Shown: positions 1 to 9,248, counted from the first letter of the stretch. The stretch: 64,000 bases of DNA from Haloferula sp. BvORR071 (GCF_000739615.1 NZ_BATP01000001.1:62001-126000), one strand, 5' to 3'. Program-made: numbers and translations. Notes: generated by a model from the letters alone, not told the origin.

Positions 1-119
1 GCGGTCCTGCCACCCTACGCGATCGGCAGCGCCGCGATGTTCTGGGTCATAGAACGCAGCGCCGCCATGTGGTGAATCCACGCCTTTTCCATCAGCTCCG
101 TTTCAAGATCGTCCATGCC

Positions 120-2063
120 ATGAAAGCCACCGTATTTGCCAGCACCCTCGCGACCTCGCTCGCGATCAGCACCGCCGCCCTCGCCGCGGATGAAGCTCCC
201 GGCGGCGACGCCGGGACGCTCAACAAGGACAAGGCCGGAGAGGCCTTCAAGAAGCGCCCCTACTCGCCCTATGCCGACCGCAGTTTCCCGGCGCGGCCCT
301 TTTTCGGCGATACCCACCTGCACACCGGCTTCTCGATGGATGCCGGCGCCTTCGGCTGCCGCCTCAATCCGCGCGATGCCTATCGCTTTGCGCGCGGCGA
401 GCAGATAATCGCCTCCAGCGGCCAGCCGGCGAAGCTCTCGCGCCCGCTCGACTTCTTGGTCGTCGCCGATCACTCGGACAACATGGGATTCTTCCCGGAT
501 CTCTTCGCTGGCAAGCCCGAGGTCCTCTCGCCGCCGATGGGCCGCAAGTGGTACGACATGATCCAAGCGGGCAAGGGCGGTGAGGCGGCGCTCGATATCA
601 TCGGCCAGTTTTCCCAGGGAACCTTCCCGAAGGAGCTGATGTATATGCCCGGCACCCGCGCCTATCGCGGTGCTTGGCAGGAGACCGTGGCTGCCGCCGA
701 GCACTACAATGATCCGGGCCGCTTCACCGCCTTCATCGGCTACGAATGGACCTCGCTCGACAAGGGCAACAACCTGCACCGCAACGTCGTCTTCCGCGAC
801 AACGCCGACAAGGCGATGCAGGTCGAGCCCTTCACCTGCTACCCGCCGCTGGGCAGTACCAATCCGATCGAGCTGTGGAAGTGGATGGACGCCTACGAGA
901 AGAAGACCGGCGGCAGCGTGCTGGCGCTCGCCCACAACGGCAACCTCAGCAATGGCACCATGTTCCCGATCACTGAGGCCTTCGGCAAGGCGATTGACCG
1001 CGAGTATGTGGAAGCCCGCGCGAAGTGGGAGCGGCTCTACGAAGCCACGCAGATGAAGGGCGACGGCGAGTCTCACCCCTTCCTCTCGCCGAACGATGAA
1101 TTTGCCGACTACGAGCTGTGGGACAAGGGCAACCTCGACGGCAGCGAGGCGAAGAAGAAAGAGATGCTGGAGTTCGAGTACACCCGGTCCGCCCTCAAGA
1201 ATGGTCTCAAGCTGGAAGCCAAGCTCGGGACGAATCCCTACAAGTTCGGGCTGGTGGGCAGCAGCGACGCGCACACCGGCATCGCCTCCTTCGAGGAAGA
1301 CAACTTCTTCGGCAAGACCACGCCGCAGGAGCCGAGCGCGCACCGCATGACCGCCGCATTCATGGACAACCCGAAGACCGGCGTGAAGATCATGGACTGG
1401 GAAGTAGTATCCTCCGGCTACGCTGCGGTGTGGGCCCAGGAGAACACCCGGGCCTCAATCTTCGATGCGATGTACCGCAAGGAGACCTACGCCACCACGG
1501 GCTCGCGGATGACCGTGCGCTTCTTCGGCGGCTGGGATTTCGAGGCGGCCGATGCCAACTCGCGCGAGCCCGCCGTAATCGGCTACAGCAAGGGGGTGCC
1601 GATGGGCGGCGATCTCTACGAAGCTCCCGCAGGCAAGTCTCCGAGCTTCCTGGTGGGCGCGATGAAGGATCCGCTCAGCGGCAACCTCGACCGGATCCAA
1701 GTCATTAAAGGCTGGCTCGATGCCAAGGGCGATGTGCAGGAGAAAGTCTATGACGTCGCTTGGAGCGGCGACCGCAAGCCTGGAGCGGACGCCAAGGTGC
1801 CGAGCGTCGGCAGCACGGTGGATGTTGCGAACGCGACCTGGTCCAACACAATCGGCGCGCCGGAGCTGATCACGGTCTGGAAGGACCCGGAATTCGACGC
1901 CAAGCAGCGCGCCTTCTACTACGTCCGGGTCATCGAGATCCCGACCCCGCGCTGGACCGCCTACGACGCGAAGCGATTCGGCGTGAAGCCGCTCCCTGGC
2001 ACCCGCATGACCACGACCGAGAGGGCCTATACCTCGCCGATCTGGTTTAACCCGGCGAAGTAG
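120..2063 (+). CDS. DUF3604 domain protein, exported
   Basis: The 647-residue product matches the DUF3604 family, exported proteins with a PHP-like metal-binding fold and no settled function. Metal-ligand-type motifs are visible: FFGDTHLHTGFS near residue 70, VVADHSDNMG near residue 120, and GSSDAHTG near residue 383. The ATG at 120 is preferred over the one at 69 because it is followed directly by a signal peptide (basic start, Ala/Ser/Leu core, cleavage after ALAA). Length is normal for the family and the frame is intact. The next gene follows within 40 bases on the same strand. A hydrolase role is inferred from the PHP resemblance only. Confidence 0.85.
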   Translation: MKATVFASTLATSLAISTAALAADEAPGGDAGTLNKDKAGEAFKKRPYSPYADRSFPARPFFGDTHLHTGFSMDAGAFGCRLNPRDAYRFARGEQIIASSGQPAKLSRPLDFLVVADHSDNMGFFPDLFAGKPEVLSPPMGRKWYDMIQAGKGGEAALDIIGQFSQGTFPKELMYMPGTRAYRGAWQETVAAAEHYNDPGRFTAFIGYEWTSLDKGNNLHRNVVFRDNADKAMQVEPFTCYPPLGSTNPIELWKWMDAYEKKTGGSVLALAHNGNLSNGTMFPITEAFGKAIDREYVEARAKWERLYEATQMKGDGESHPFLSPNDEFADYELWDKGNLDGSEAKKKEMLEFEYTRSALKNGLKLEAKLGTNPYKFGLVGSSDAHTGIASFEEDNFFGKTTPQEPSAHRMTAAFMDNPKTGVKIMDWEVVSSGYAAVWAQENTRASIFDAMYRKETYATTGSRMTVRFFGGWDFEAADANSREPAVIGYSKGVPMGGDLYEAPAGKSPSFLVGAMKDPLSGNLDRIQVIKGWLDAKGDVQEKVYDVAWSGDRKPGADAKVPSVGSTVDVANATWSNTIGAPELITVWKDPEFDAKQRAFYYVRVIEIPTPRWTAYDAKRFGVKPLPGTRMTTTERAYTSPIWFNPAK

Positions 2064-2099
2064 GACCCTGTCTTGTTCGCCGCTTGCGACATTCGCCAA

Positions 2100-2573
2100 G
2101 TGACAGCCTCACCTACCAGATCTTGGCGGATATCGCCGTATCGGGTGCTCCTCCTCGGCTTCGAGGTCTGCGGCACCTTCATGATCCTGTGGTGGTGCGT
2201 CCCGTTCTACCGGGTATTGCTGGCCGGAAACTTCTACGGTGTCCCCTCGCACGTCAAATGGGGTATCGTCGTAGCGGTCATCCTGATCCAGATCTGCTAT
2301 TGGCTGCGCTACCTTCATGCGGCACCGGCGGTCCTGCCGCGGTGCGTCTTCCTCGGTCATCTCGCGCTGTTCCTCTCCCGCCTGAACTTCATCTTCAGCG
2401 GCGGGGTCTTCTCGGCCATCTTCTTCGCCCGCTATGAGGAGGTGGCCTTCTCCGCGATCGGGTTCGCCCTGCTCTTCGGCATCCTGTTCTCCATGTTTTG
2501 CGTGACCCGCGACTTCGAACGCATCGGTAACGCGCTCATCGAGGGCGAGATCTCATCCACTCCATCCAAATGA
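2100..2573 (+). CDS. small integral membrane protein, unknown function
   Basis: This is a hydrophobic protein of about 157 residues with four likely membrane segments (around VLLLGFEVCGTFMILWW, IVVAVILIQICYWL, LGHLALFLSRLNFIF and FSAIGFALLFGILFSMF). I do not recognise a family. The GTG at 2100 is the suggested start; a TTG at 2073 would add nine residues. Its stop overlaps the start of the next gene in an ATGA, so the two are probably translationally coupled. The segment order and spacing suggest co-transcription with the DUF3604 gene upstream. Confidence 0.55.
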   Translation: MTASPTRSWRISPYRVLLLGFEVCGTFMILWWCVPFYRVLLAGNFYGVPSHVKWGIVVAVILIQICYWLRYLHAAPAVLPRCVFLGHLALFLSRLNFIFSGGVFSAIFFARYEEVAFSAIGFALLFGILFSMFCVTRDFERIGNALIEGEISSTPSK

Positions 2574-5026
2574 AACCGCATCTCCAGATGACACGTATTC
2601 ACGCCTTTGCGGCTTTCGCCGCGCTTAGCCTTTCGCCATCGCTCCGGGCTGCCGGGGAAGACGCGCTTGATCCCGAATCCTGGCCCCGCTCGTACAAGGT
2701 CGGTGGGGCCGAGGTCGCCATTTACATGCCGCAGATCCTGGAGTGGTCGGAGTTCCGCCATCTCAAGGCGAATGCGGCGATCGGCGTCAAGCTGGAGGGC
2801 AGTGCCGAGGCCAGCTTCGGCGCCGCCGCCTTCGAAGCCGATACGGTCACCGACTTTGACCGCGGCAGCGTCAGCGTCGGCAAGCGCACGGTCAGCGGCT
2901 TCCGCTTCCCCGAGATGGACGCCGCCACCGCGGCAAAAACCGAGGCGCTTGTCCGCTCGGTGCTCACCCCGGACAGCCCGCTGGAGCTGCCGCTCGATTC
3001 GATGACCGCCGCTGTCGATCGCGCGGATGCCAGCACCGCGGACACGCCGGTGAGCTTCGAACCGCCGCCGATCTTCTTCAGCGATTCGCCCGCCGTGATG
3101 GTCGTCTTCATCGGCGAGCCGAAGCTGGAGCCGGTGAAGGGCGACGATCCCTCGCTGATGTTCGCCGCAAACACGAATTGGGACCTGCTGATGACGGGCG
3201 GCGAATACTACCTGCTTGCGGGCAACCAATGGCTCGTGGCCAAGGATCTGGCCAACGGCTCATGGGCTCTGGCCACGACGGTGCCTGATGCCTTCAAGAA
3301 GCTGCCCGATGACGGCAACTGGTCCGAGGTGAAGTCCAAGCTCTTCGTGCTGCCCCGTGCTAGCACCGCGCCGAAGGTCTTCATCTCCAATCGGCCCTCT
3401 GAGATCGTTCTGACCGAAGGCAAGCCTCAGTTCGCGCCAATCTCAGGCACCTCTCTGATGTATGTCGCCAATAGCGAGAGTGACCTTTTCCTCGATACCA
3501 CCAGTAAGACCTACTACCTGTTGACCTCTGGCCGCTGGTTCGGCGCAAGCTCACTCGAAGGACCGTGGGCCGCGGCTACCGATACGCTGCCCGAAGACTT
3601 CGCCAAGATTCCCGAGGATCATCCGAAGGCGGACGTGCTCGTCTCGGTGAAGGGCACTCCGGAGGCCGATGAAGCGGTGATCCTGGCCTCGATCCCGCAG
3701 ACCGCTACGGTCACTCGCGCGAATACGACCATCCAGGTGGCCTACGAGGGCGAGCCGAAATTCAAAGCGGTGCCCGGCACCGAGGGTGTCGAGTTCGCAA
3801 TCAATACCGACAGCGATGTTTTCCGCGTGGCCAAACTCTACTACTGCTGCGAGAAGGGCATCTGGTTCCAGGCTCCCGCCGCTACCGGTGCGTGGGCGGT
3901 CTGCGACAAGGTCCCCGAGCCGATCTACACGATCCCGCCGGAGAGCCCGAAATATAATGTGACCCACGTGCACGTGTATGACTCCACGCCGGAGACGGTG
4001 CAGGTCGGCAGCACCTCCGGTTACTCCGGAGCCTACGTCGCGAATGGCCTGGTGGTCTTCGGTCTCGGCATGTGGCTGGGTCACGAGCTGGCCGATGACG
4101 ACGACTGGCACGGCCACTATTACCCGAAGCCCCACTGGTATGGCTACGGCTGCGGCGCGGCCTATCATCCGGGCACCGGCTACTACCGGAAGGGGGCGCA
4201 TTGCTACGGCCCCTATGGGGGTGCGGGCTACGGTGCAGCTTACAATCCCGCGACCGGGACCTATGCCCGCGGTGCTTATGCCTACGGACCGAACGGCGCG
4301 GTCGGCGCAAAGGCCGCCTACAATCCGTGGACCAATACTGCCGCAGGTCGCGTCGGAGCTAGCACGCCTTACGGCTCATGGGGGCGTTCGGCGGTCGTCC
4401 GTGACGACGAATGGATCCGTGGTGGCCATCGCTCGAATGCCAAGGGCACGGTCGCGGGCGTTGAGACCTCGCGTGGCGGTGCCGCGGTGGGAGTGGACCG
4501 TAAATACGGCTCGGATGGTTTCGTCGGCAAGACTGGAAGCGGCGACGTCTATGTCGGCAAGGATGGCAACCTCTACAAAAAGGAAGATGGTGGCGACTGG
4601 CAGAAGCGTCAGAACGGCGGCTGGCAAGGCGCACCCGAGGTGCCGGCGACGAAACCGAACGCCGCGCGAACCAGCACCAATCCGAAACCCGCTCAACCCG
4701 CCAGCCGTGCCAGTGATCCCGCCCCACGGCCGAATCAACCGACCACCCGGCCCAACGAACCGACCGCACGGCCCAATCAGCCCACGACTCGTCCCAACGA
4801 GTCCACCACGCGACCCAATCCACCGACCGACCGGACCACCCAGCAACCCGCCACACGACCCAAGCCGGTCAACGAGAACCGCGGCGGCTACACCAACAAG
4901 CAGCCTACCCCGTCTCAGCTCAACAGGGACGCAGACTCTCGCCAGCGCTCCGGCCAACAAGGTCGCTCCGGTGCTGGACGCCAAGGTGGGGGAGGAGGAG
5001 GTGGTGGAGCTGAACGCCGCCGCTGA
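2570..5026 (+). CDS. secreted triple-repeat protein with Gly/Tyr-rich and Pro/Arg-rich tail
   Basis: The 818-residue exported protein has a signal peptide ending near SLRAAG. A second ATG at 2588 would also give a signal peptide. Residues about 160-465 hold three copies of a roughly 100-residue repeat, each with GxPxFxxxxGT, a strand with YYLL or YYCC, GxWFxA, GPW or GAW, and a PxxFxxIP turn. A Gly/Tyr-rich stretch (AYHPGTGYY, AYNPATGTY) follows, then a low-complexity tail of repeated RPNxPTTRPN units and a Gly run ending in GAERRR. Related proteins are common in Verrucomicrobia and Acidobacteria and are labelled carbohydrate-binding family V/XII-like. Function is unknown; a cell-surface or matrix role is inferred from composition. 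Confidence 0.75.
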   Translation: MKPHLQMTRIHAFAAFAALSLSPSLRAAGEDALDPESWPRSYKVGGAEVAIYMPQILEWSEFRHLKANAAIGVKLEGSAEASFGAAAFEADTVTDFDRGSVSVGKRTVSGFRFPEMDAATAAKTEALVRSVLTPDSPLELPLDSMTAAVDRADASTADTPVSFEPPPIFFSDSPAVMVVFIGEPKLEPVKGDDPSLMFAANTNWDLLMTGGEYYLLAGNQWLVAKDLANGSWALATTVPDAFKKLPDDGNWSEVKSKLFVLPRASTAPKVFISNRPSEIVLTEGKPQFAPISGTSLMYVANSESDLFLDTTSKTYYLLTSGRWFGASSLEGPWAAATDTLPEDFAKIPEDHPKADVLVSVKGTPEADEAVILASIPQTATVTRANTTIQVAYEGEPKFKAVPGTEGVEFAINTDSDVFRVAKLYYCCEKGIWFQAPAATGAWAVCDKVPEPIYTIPPESPKYNVTHVHVYDSTPETVQVGSTSGYSGAYVANGLVVFGLGMWLGHELADDDDWHGHYYPKPHWYGYGCGAAYHPGTGYYRKGAHCYGPYGGAGYGAAYNPATGTYARGAYAYGPNGAVGAKAAYNPWTNTAAGRVGASTPYGSWGRSAVVRDDEWIRGGHRSNAKGTVAGVETSRGGAAVGVDRKYGSDGFVGKTGSGDVYVGKDGNLYKKEDGGDWQKRQNGGWQGAPEVPATKPNAARTSTNPKPAQPASRASDPAPRPNQPTTRPNEPTARPNQPTTRPNESTTRPNPPTDRTTQQPATRPKPVNENRGGYTNKQPTPSQLNRDADSRQRSGQQGRSGAGRQGGGGGGGGAERRR

Positions 5027-5057
5027 TCCACCCCGCAGGCCACCACCTTCACCGCAA

Positions 5058-5081
5058 ACCCCGAAACGTGGGTTCGCGGGG
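5058..5081 (-). terminator. hairpin between convergent genes
   Basis: On the minus strand CCCCGCGAA pairs imperfectly with TTTCGGGG around a CCCACG loop and is followed by TTTG. It lies between the end of the repeat protein and the end of the converging transporter-like gene, so it could stop transcription from the minus strand. The stem is imperfect and the T tract is short. Confidence 0.4.
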
Positions 5082-5179
5082 ATGATGGCGGCTTTGTGGC
5101 CGCACCAACCGCAGAGTGATCTTCCGCCTCGGAGCCAAGCTCTACGGTCCTGGCCTCCCCCGGGAAGCCGGGCGCGGCC

Positions 5180-6130
5180 TCACCAAGTCACCGGGATCCC
5201 GACACTGAAGGTATCGGTGTCGGCGCCGGTGTCCTGCTGCGTTCGGGTGCCGATGTAGGCGAGCTTGATGCCGATGGTGCGGCTGAGCGGGATGCCCATG
5301 CTCAGGCCCCAGCCCAGATTACCCTTCAGATCGTTGGAGGCGATCCCATTGACGGTGGATTCCCCGCCGTAGCCATAGCCGGTGCCTGCCGTGATCCACC
5401 GCCCGGGACGGAAGGTATAAGTGACGTGTCCCTGCCCGACGAAATAGACTTCTTCCTCCAGCGTGTTGCCATTGAAGAATTCGTCGTTTTCGGTGGCGAA
5501 GCTCGCCGCGGCCGAAAGTTCCGTCGATCACGGGCCTTGATTGTGCACCCAGCCGAGCTGCGGTGTGAAGGTGCAGCGGTTGGATCCCAGATTGATCAGC
5601 TTGTCTTCCAGATACTCGCCGGTGGGCAGCCGCACCAGCAGTCCAAGGCCTACGATGTTCTCGCACTCCTTAGCGGCATCGTAGGCTTCGAACTCCTTGC
5701 CCGCGAGCGGCGGCGCCCCGTGGAGATTCACCGCGAAGCGCAGCACGGTGTCCGCGAAGCCCTCGCGGTCGACGCTGGTGGGAACGCCATTGAGCAGGCC
5801 GCTCCAGGTTCCGCTCTGATAAGCTTGGGTCAAATCGAAGCGAGCGGACTTTCCCAACAATTCGAAAGAGCGGATGTATTGGATTCCCGCGGTCCGGAGA
5901 TCGAACTTTCCGTCCTCGATCCGCAGCACCGGGTTTAAGCTGATGTCGCCACTGCTATACGCGTAGGCAGCCCCGACGAAGTTTGCCCCGATCGGCAAGT
6001 GACTCCAGCGGCGCGGTTCGATGTCCTGAGCAAGGCATGGCATGGCGAGGACAAGGCTGCCGATTCCCAATGGCAAGCCGCTGTGCCACTTTCGCGACCA
6101 AGCTTTCAAGAACCTTGAGGATGATAGCAT
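5180..6130 (-). pseudogene. outer-membrane transporter (Phenol_MetA_deg/PF13557-type) split by an in-frame TGA
   Basis: Reading from ATG at 6130 gives a signal peptide (LGIGSLVLAMPCLAQ) and a beta-barrel-type protein containing AYAYSSGDISLNP and LPTGEYLEDKLINLGSNR, which are typical of the PF13557 transporter family. Translation stops at TGA 5530-5528 after GWVHNQGP. The same frame then continues without gaps with STELSAAASFATENDEF, TYTFRPGRWITAGTGYGYGG and LAYIGTRTQQDTGADTDTF to the natural end at 5180. In the family this position is Trp (GxWSxEL), so TGG to TGA explains the break. It could be a true nonsense mutation or a base-calling error. Intact, the protein would be about 316 residues. 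Confidence 0.7.
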
Positions 6131-6223
6131 CGTTTTCGAGCTTAGCCGGAATCCCCGGTGTCGGCCATTGAACCAAGGTCCAATAGCCGAGGATGCGGGG
6201 TTTTTGCCAAGATCCCTAGTGCC

Positions 6224-6622
6224 ATGGCTACGGGGCAGTCCACCATCTACATCATCGATGATGACGCCAGTGTGCGGCGTGCCTTGATGCGGGTGATGAC
6301 CCAGGCTGGCCTTCCGTGTAAAGCCTTTGAATCGTCGGAGGCCTTCCTCGCGGTCGCGGCGCAAGGCGATAAGGGCTGCATAGTGGCGGACATGACGATG
6401 CCCGGCATTAGTGGCTTGGAACTTAAAACGCTGCTAGATTCCGGAGGATTTCAACTTTCGCTTGTTTTGCTCACCGCGCAGGACACTGACGCGACGCGTA
6501 CCGCGGCCCGCAATGCCGGTGCCGCTGCTTATTTCCGCAAGCCCGTCGATATCCAAGCGCTGCTCGATGCGGTCCGCTGGGCCTGCTGTCCGACCAGTGC
6601 GGAACCGGGGGCATTCACCTAA
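6224..6622 (+). CDS. single-domain response regulator (FixJ-type receiver)
   Basis: The 132-residue protein consists only of a receiver domain. It has the acidic pocket IYIIDDDASVRRAL, phosphoacceptor Asp56 in VADMTMPG, the switch Thr in LLTAQD and the conserved Lys in YFRKPVD. No output domain follows, so it would act by protein contact or phosphotransfer. The ATG at 6224 (MATGQST) fits the receiver edge better than the upstream start at 6158. No cognate kinase is adjacent. It diverges from the transporter-like gene on the other strand. Confidence 0.85.
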   Translation: MATGQSTIYIIDDDASVRRALMRVMTQAGLPCKAFESSEAFLAVAAQGDKGCIVADMTMPGISGLELKTLLDSGGFQLSLVLLTAQDTDATRTAARNAGAAAYFRKPVDIQALLDAVRWACCPTSAEPGAFT

Positions 6623-6664
6623 GCTCGTCAGTCCCGGACTTCTGCCCCGGCCCGCATGGCGAGA

Positions 6665-6907
6665 TTAGCGGTGGTCAAGTCGGCTGCTTGGTGCGGGCGT
6701 AAGGAACACGATCGGGAACGTCGAAGCGGTACGACACAGCCGATCGGAGACGTCAAGTCCGCGGATCTCGGCGAAGCGGTAGAAGTGCTATCCGTCGTAC
6801 CAGGCAACGAGCACCAGCGCACAAGTCTTCGGGGCTTGAAGCAGCGCGTGAGGTTCAACCTCGACTTCAACCTCTCCTCCCTTCCACCAGCACCGGACTA
6901 CGCGCAT
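6665..6907 (-). pseudogene. small-protein family A, copy 1 (in-frame TAG)
   Basis: From ATG 6907 the frame reads MRVVRCWWKGGE, then EVEVEPHALLQAPKTCALVL, then VAWYDG, stop (TAG 6790-6788), HFYRFAEIRGLDVSDRL, to a TAA at 6665. It aligns along its length with the frame at 8208-8486 (IEADPYAILNAQKTGALVLV, AWVPSRHEWGFYRYAEIRG). The TAG falls where copy 2 has Trp in EWGFYRY, so one G-to-A change explains it. I do not recognise the family. Confidence 0.55.
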
Positions 6908-7041
6908 GCTGGCGCCGGCGGCGCGGAGGGTTGCTAGGCAGGCCGGCGGCGGCAGGTGCATGGAAAAAATCGCGCTTACTCAAGCGCACGACGGACGATC
7001 AAGGCAGGAATGCGGCAAGCTGCATCCGGCCAAAGTCGGAT

Positions 7042-7086
7042 GCGGAACATCTTGGTTGTCACGAAAACGGTGGTAATACTGCGCAG
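7042..7086 (+). promoter_or_regulatory. conserved promoter-like flank of the TTG-start small gene
   Basis: The 45 bases before the gene are nearly identical to those before its paralogue at 52108. They contain TTGGTT, 16 bases, then TGGTAATACTG (an extended -10-like element) only seven bases before the TTG start. The three differences between copies would all change amino acids if the stretch were coding, and copy 2 has a stop just upstream. It is therefore more likely regulatory than coding. Confidence 0.45.
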
Positions 7087-7332
7087 TTGAAAGAACCCTC
7101 CCCGAAGCTGCACGGCAGCGTCAGTATCGTCGACGGCCCACTTCAAGGGGAGCACGGAGTCGCGATCGACGATGCCCTCTTGAACGGCGATCACGTGTAT
7201 CTAATCCTCGTAGCTGGCAACGAGCTTTGGATGCCGGCGGCGTGGGTCGTAGACGCCGGCGCAGCACCGGCCCTCAATGAACCATCACCCGAGGTCAGCG
7301 ACCACTCGCTCGACGGCGAATCTGCCGTTTAG
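7087..7332 (+). CDS. small KOW/SH3-like protein, paralogue of 52108-52431
   Basis: The 81-residue protein contains LHGSVSIVDGPLQGEHGVAI, then DDALLNGDHVYLILVAGNEL and WMPAAWV. The pattern of strand, GPLxGxxG turn and strand resembles KOW/SH3-like barrels; that fold call is an inference. The paralogue at 52108-52431 shares most of these residues. No ATG or GTG is available; TTG at 7087 is the only start common to both copies. The -10-like element lies so close that the transcript may begin at or near the start codon. Confidence 0.55.
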   Translation: MKEPSPKLHGSVSIVDGPLQGEHGVAIDDALLNGDHVYLILVAGNELWMPAAWVVDAGAAPALNEPSPEVSDHSLDGESAV

Positions 7333-7364
7333 CCTGCCGATCACCCCGACAGTGGCCCGAGCTT

Positions 7365-7682
7365 TCACCGCCCATATCGCTTCAAGATCATCTCCGCCCT
7401 CCGCCTGAACTCCTCCGAGTAACCGGCGGCCCGGCGGTTCAAGGATGCCTCAAGCCGCTTCAGTATTCGCGGGTCGGACTCCGCCACCCAGCGCCCGCCG
7501 ACGTAGAACTCGAAGCCACAATCGACCAGCCAGTGTGCCACAGTCCAGCGCCTGTCCTGCGTGTCCTCGACCTCGATATCCTGCGATCCCGGCGGCCATG
7601 CCACAATCACCACCTCGCACGGGTCTGCCATGCCTTCCGGCAGCTTGTACCGCCCACCCATGGACTCCACGGTCCCCTTCAT
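7365..7682 (-). CDS. hypothetical protein
   Basis: The 105-residue protein begins MKGTVESMGGRYKLPEGM; an alternative ATG at 7709 adds nine residues. It has a predicted beta-rich first half (CEVVIVAWPPGSQDIEVED, RRWTVAHWLVDCGFEFYVGG) and a charged helical end (DPRILKRLEASLNRRAAGYS, EEFRRRAEMILKRYGR). The composition is that of a real soluble protein and the frame is intact. I do not recognise a family. Neighbouring small genes suggest an accessory region. Confidence 0.5.
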   Translation of the reverse strand: MKGTVESMGGRYKLPEGMADPCEVVIVAWPPGSQDIEVEDTQDRRWTVAHWLVDCGFEFYVGGRWVAESDPRILKRLEASLNRRAAGYSEEFRRRAEMILKRYGR

Positions 7683-7742
7683 GCCCGGTTTCTTCTCTAC
7701 CGCTCGCACGGGGGAAGGGTAGTGGATGGGTCAAGGGCAACG

Positions 7743-7786
7743 AAAAGCCCGCCGCCTCCTGGCTGGGAAGGACGACGGGCCTTTTT
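7743..7786 (-). terminator. Rho-independent terminator
   Basis: On the minus strand GGCCCGTCG pairs with CGGCGGGC (one mismatch) and is followed by TTTTCG; on the plus strand the same stem is followed by CTTTTTCG. It lies just past the stop of the small gene at 7847-8023 and probably ends that transcript. Confidence 0.6.
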
Positions 7787-7846
7787 CGTTTGGGAGGCTG
7801 GATGAACAGCTAGGGCATCCTTGGGACAAGCTTTCGAATGAGCCGA

Positions 7847-8023
7847 TCAATCGTTTACCGCTTCGAGGTGGTGTTCCTCGACCCACGAGGTTGCACCACC
7901 CATGCTTACGAGATAGAGCACGACTCCGCCGCTAAGAGCGCAATCGACAACAGTCCCAACTGAGCCCGCATTGATACCGCTCGTGATACGCACAACGTCG
8001 GTGTCTTGATATTTTGGTTTCAT
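7847..8023 (-). CDS. 58-residue KOW-like small protein
   Basis: The protein starts MKPKYQDTDVVRI and continues TSGINAGSVGTVVDC and GGVVLYLVSMGGATSWVEEH. The order DVVRI-xG-GxxGTVV is the core of a KOW-type motif, as in small ribosome- or NusG-like barrels. It resembles the fold pattern of the TTG-start gene at 7087, although direct similarity is weak. An upstream start at 8125 is possible, but the residues added look like noise. A terminator follows at 7743-7786. Confidence 0.55.
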   Translation of the reverse strand: MKPKYQDTDVVRITSGINAGSVGTVVDCALSGGVVLYLVSMGGATSWVEEHHLEAVND

Positions 8024-8207
8024 TCTTGAGGGGGCAGGCCCACCTGCTTGGCGCGCCGGGAGTTCTCCCCAGACCTCGCCGGACGCGTTGCAGGCTGGTC
8101 TTGGCGCAACGCGTGGAGCGCTCATTCCAAGGGCCGCGCGACACTAGTGGCAGCCCATGGGCCCGCAATGGGTGATTGCGGCGCACAATCGCGGCTTCGG
8201 GTCGCAG

Positions 8208-8486
8208 CTATCCCTCCGCCGTGTCGCGCTTCCTCCTGGTGCCCGTTGGTACCACGGCCGACACATCGGGACGCGGCTCGAAGGATCGTGGAAGAAAAAT
8301 CAGCCCGCGGATTTCCGCGTAACGATAGAACCCCCACTCATGCCGGGAGGGCACCCATGCCACGAGGACCAGAGCTCCGGTCTTCTGGGCATTGAGGATG
8401 GCGTAGGGATCGGCTTCGATTTCATTTCATTGCCAGTAGAAGGAAACCGCCCGGCGGGACTTAATGGCGATCTTAAGGACCACCAT
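8208..8486 (-). pseudogene. small-protein family A, copy 2 (in-frame TGA)
   Basis: From ATG 8486 the frame reads MVVLKIAIKSRRAVSFYWQ, stop (TGA 8429-8427), NEIEADPYAILNAQ, KTGALVLVAWVPSRHEW, GFYRYAEIRGLIFLPRS, ending at TAG 8210-8208. The part after the stop aligns with copy 1 at 6665-6907 (ALVLVAW, F/Y-RxAEIRG). The break lies where copy 1 has the KGGE stretch. No good start follows the TGA, so the gene is probably inactive unless the stop is a sequencing error. Confidence 0.5.
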
Positions 8487-8973
8487 ACTGGTGGGCGGAG
8501 GGAGCGAACTCATCTATGCAGCGGGTTGTCAGGTAGTGAACCACCGCCAGAAACAGCCGCCTTGTATGGACGAAGATCAGAGGAAGAGGAGCAGGACGTG
8601 CTGATTAAGAAAGAAAGGCATCCTGCAGTTCCTGTGGCTGGGGGGCAAGATCCCTCGCTCCGCATTATTGGAACCGCTCGGGCGAAAGTTGCCGAAGCGG
8701 CACCACAGGGTCTATCTTCTGCGACGATGTTCACGCGGCTTCGGATCGCCTGCCTCCTTTTGGCTTTTGGCGCGTAAGGTGGCGACGTGGACACCTACCT
8801 CGAGGCCCGCAGAAAGGCGCCGTCCATGAATGGAATCAGAAGGCATCCTCTACACCGCCCAGCCCCATTCGCGTGATCCCTGAGTGAAGTGCGGAACCGG
8901 GGGCAAATCCCTGAGCCACGAGACTCTTTGGGCCCCGGCCCGCGGATAGACCGTAGCAGAAGGGTCAAGGCAT
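8487..8973. other. intergenic stretch, no supported gene
   Basis: Open frames here look like composition noise: no family resemblance, no ribosome-binding site and no conserved pairing with the copies elsewhere in the window. It may hold fully decayed accessory sequence. Confidence 0.4.
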
Positions 8974-9162
8974 TCAGCGCGACACCTCGTTAGCCGTGGC
9001 GTTCCGTAGTTCCCGGTCGTTCGCCATCTTTGATTTCCGGATGAACGAAACGGCCGCCGCCTCGAACTCCTCGTCGTTGCGGAACTCCTCGGCTTGAAGC
9101 ACAGACCGCTTCGTCACTTCGAGTCCCTCCACCTCGCTTAGAACCTCAATCGTCACCCTCAT
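8974..9162 (-). CDS. small acidic protein, unknown function
   Basis: The 62-residue protein begins MRVTIEVLSEVEGLEVTKRS and is followed by an acidic helix (QAEEFRNDEEFEAAAVSFIR) and a polar end. The reading is uninterrupted and looks like a real soluble protein. A longer start at 9198 is less likely because the extra residues are Arg/Pro-rich. I do not recognise a family. Confidence 0.45.
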   Translation of the reverse strand: MRVTIEVLSEVEGLEVTKRSVLQAEEFRNDEEFEAAAVSFIRKSKMANDRELRNATANEVSR

Positions 9163-9248
9163 GGTTGGCAACGGTCGCCCTGCAACGCGGGATTGCAAGC
9201 GACTAGCGACCGCCGTTTTGGGTCAACACCGGAAGTGATTTCCCTCTT

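Noticed and set aside
15-1343. 442-residue minus-strand frame over the DUF3604 gene
   Set aside because: The last 33 residues (MDDLETELMEKAWIHHMAAL) look protein-like, but the rest is a shadow of DUF3604 and no start or ribosome-binding site supports a short gene.
4690-4880. Regularly repeated short motif that could suggest a CRISPR-like array
   Set aside because: The repeats are in frame and encode RPNxPTTRPN units of the exported protein. There are no unique spacers of constant length.
8157-8777. 206-residue plus-strand frame
   Set aside because: It lies over the family A copy on the minus strand, which has real homology to another locus. Its own sequence has no domain.
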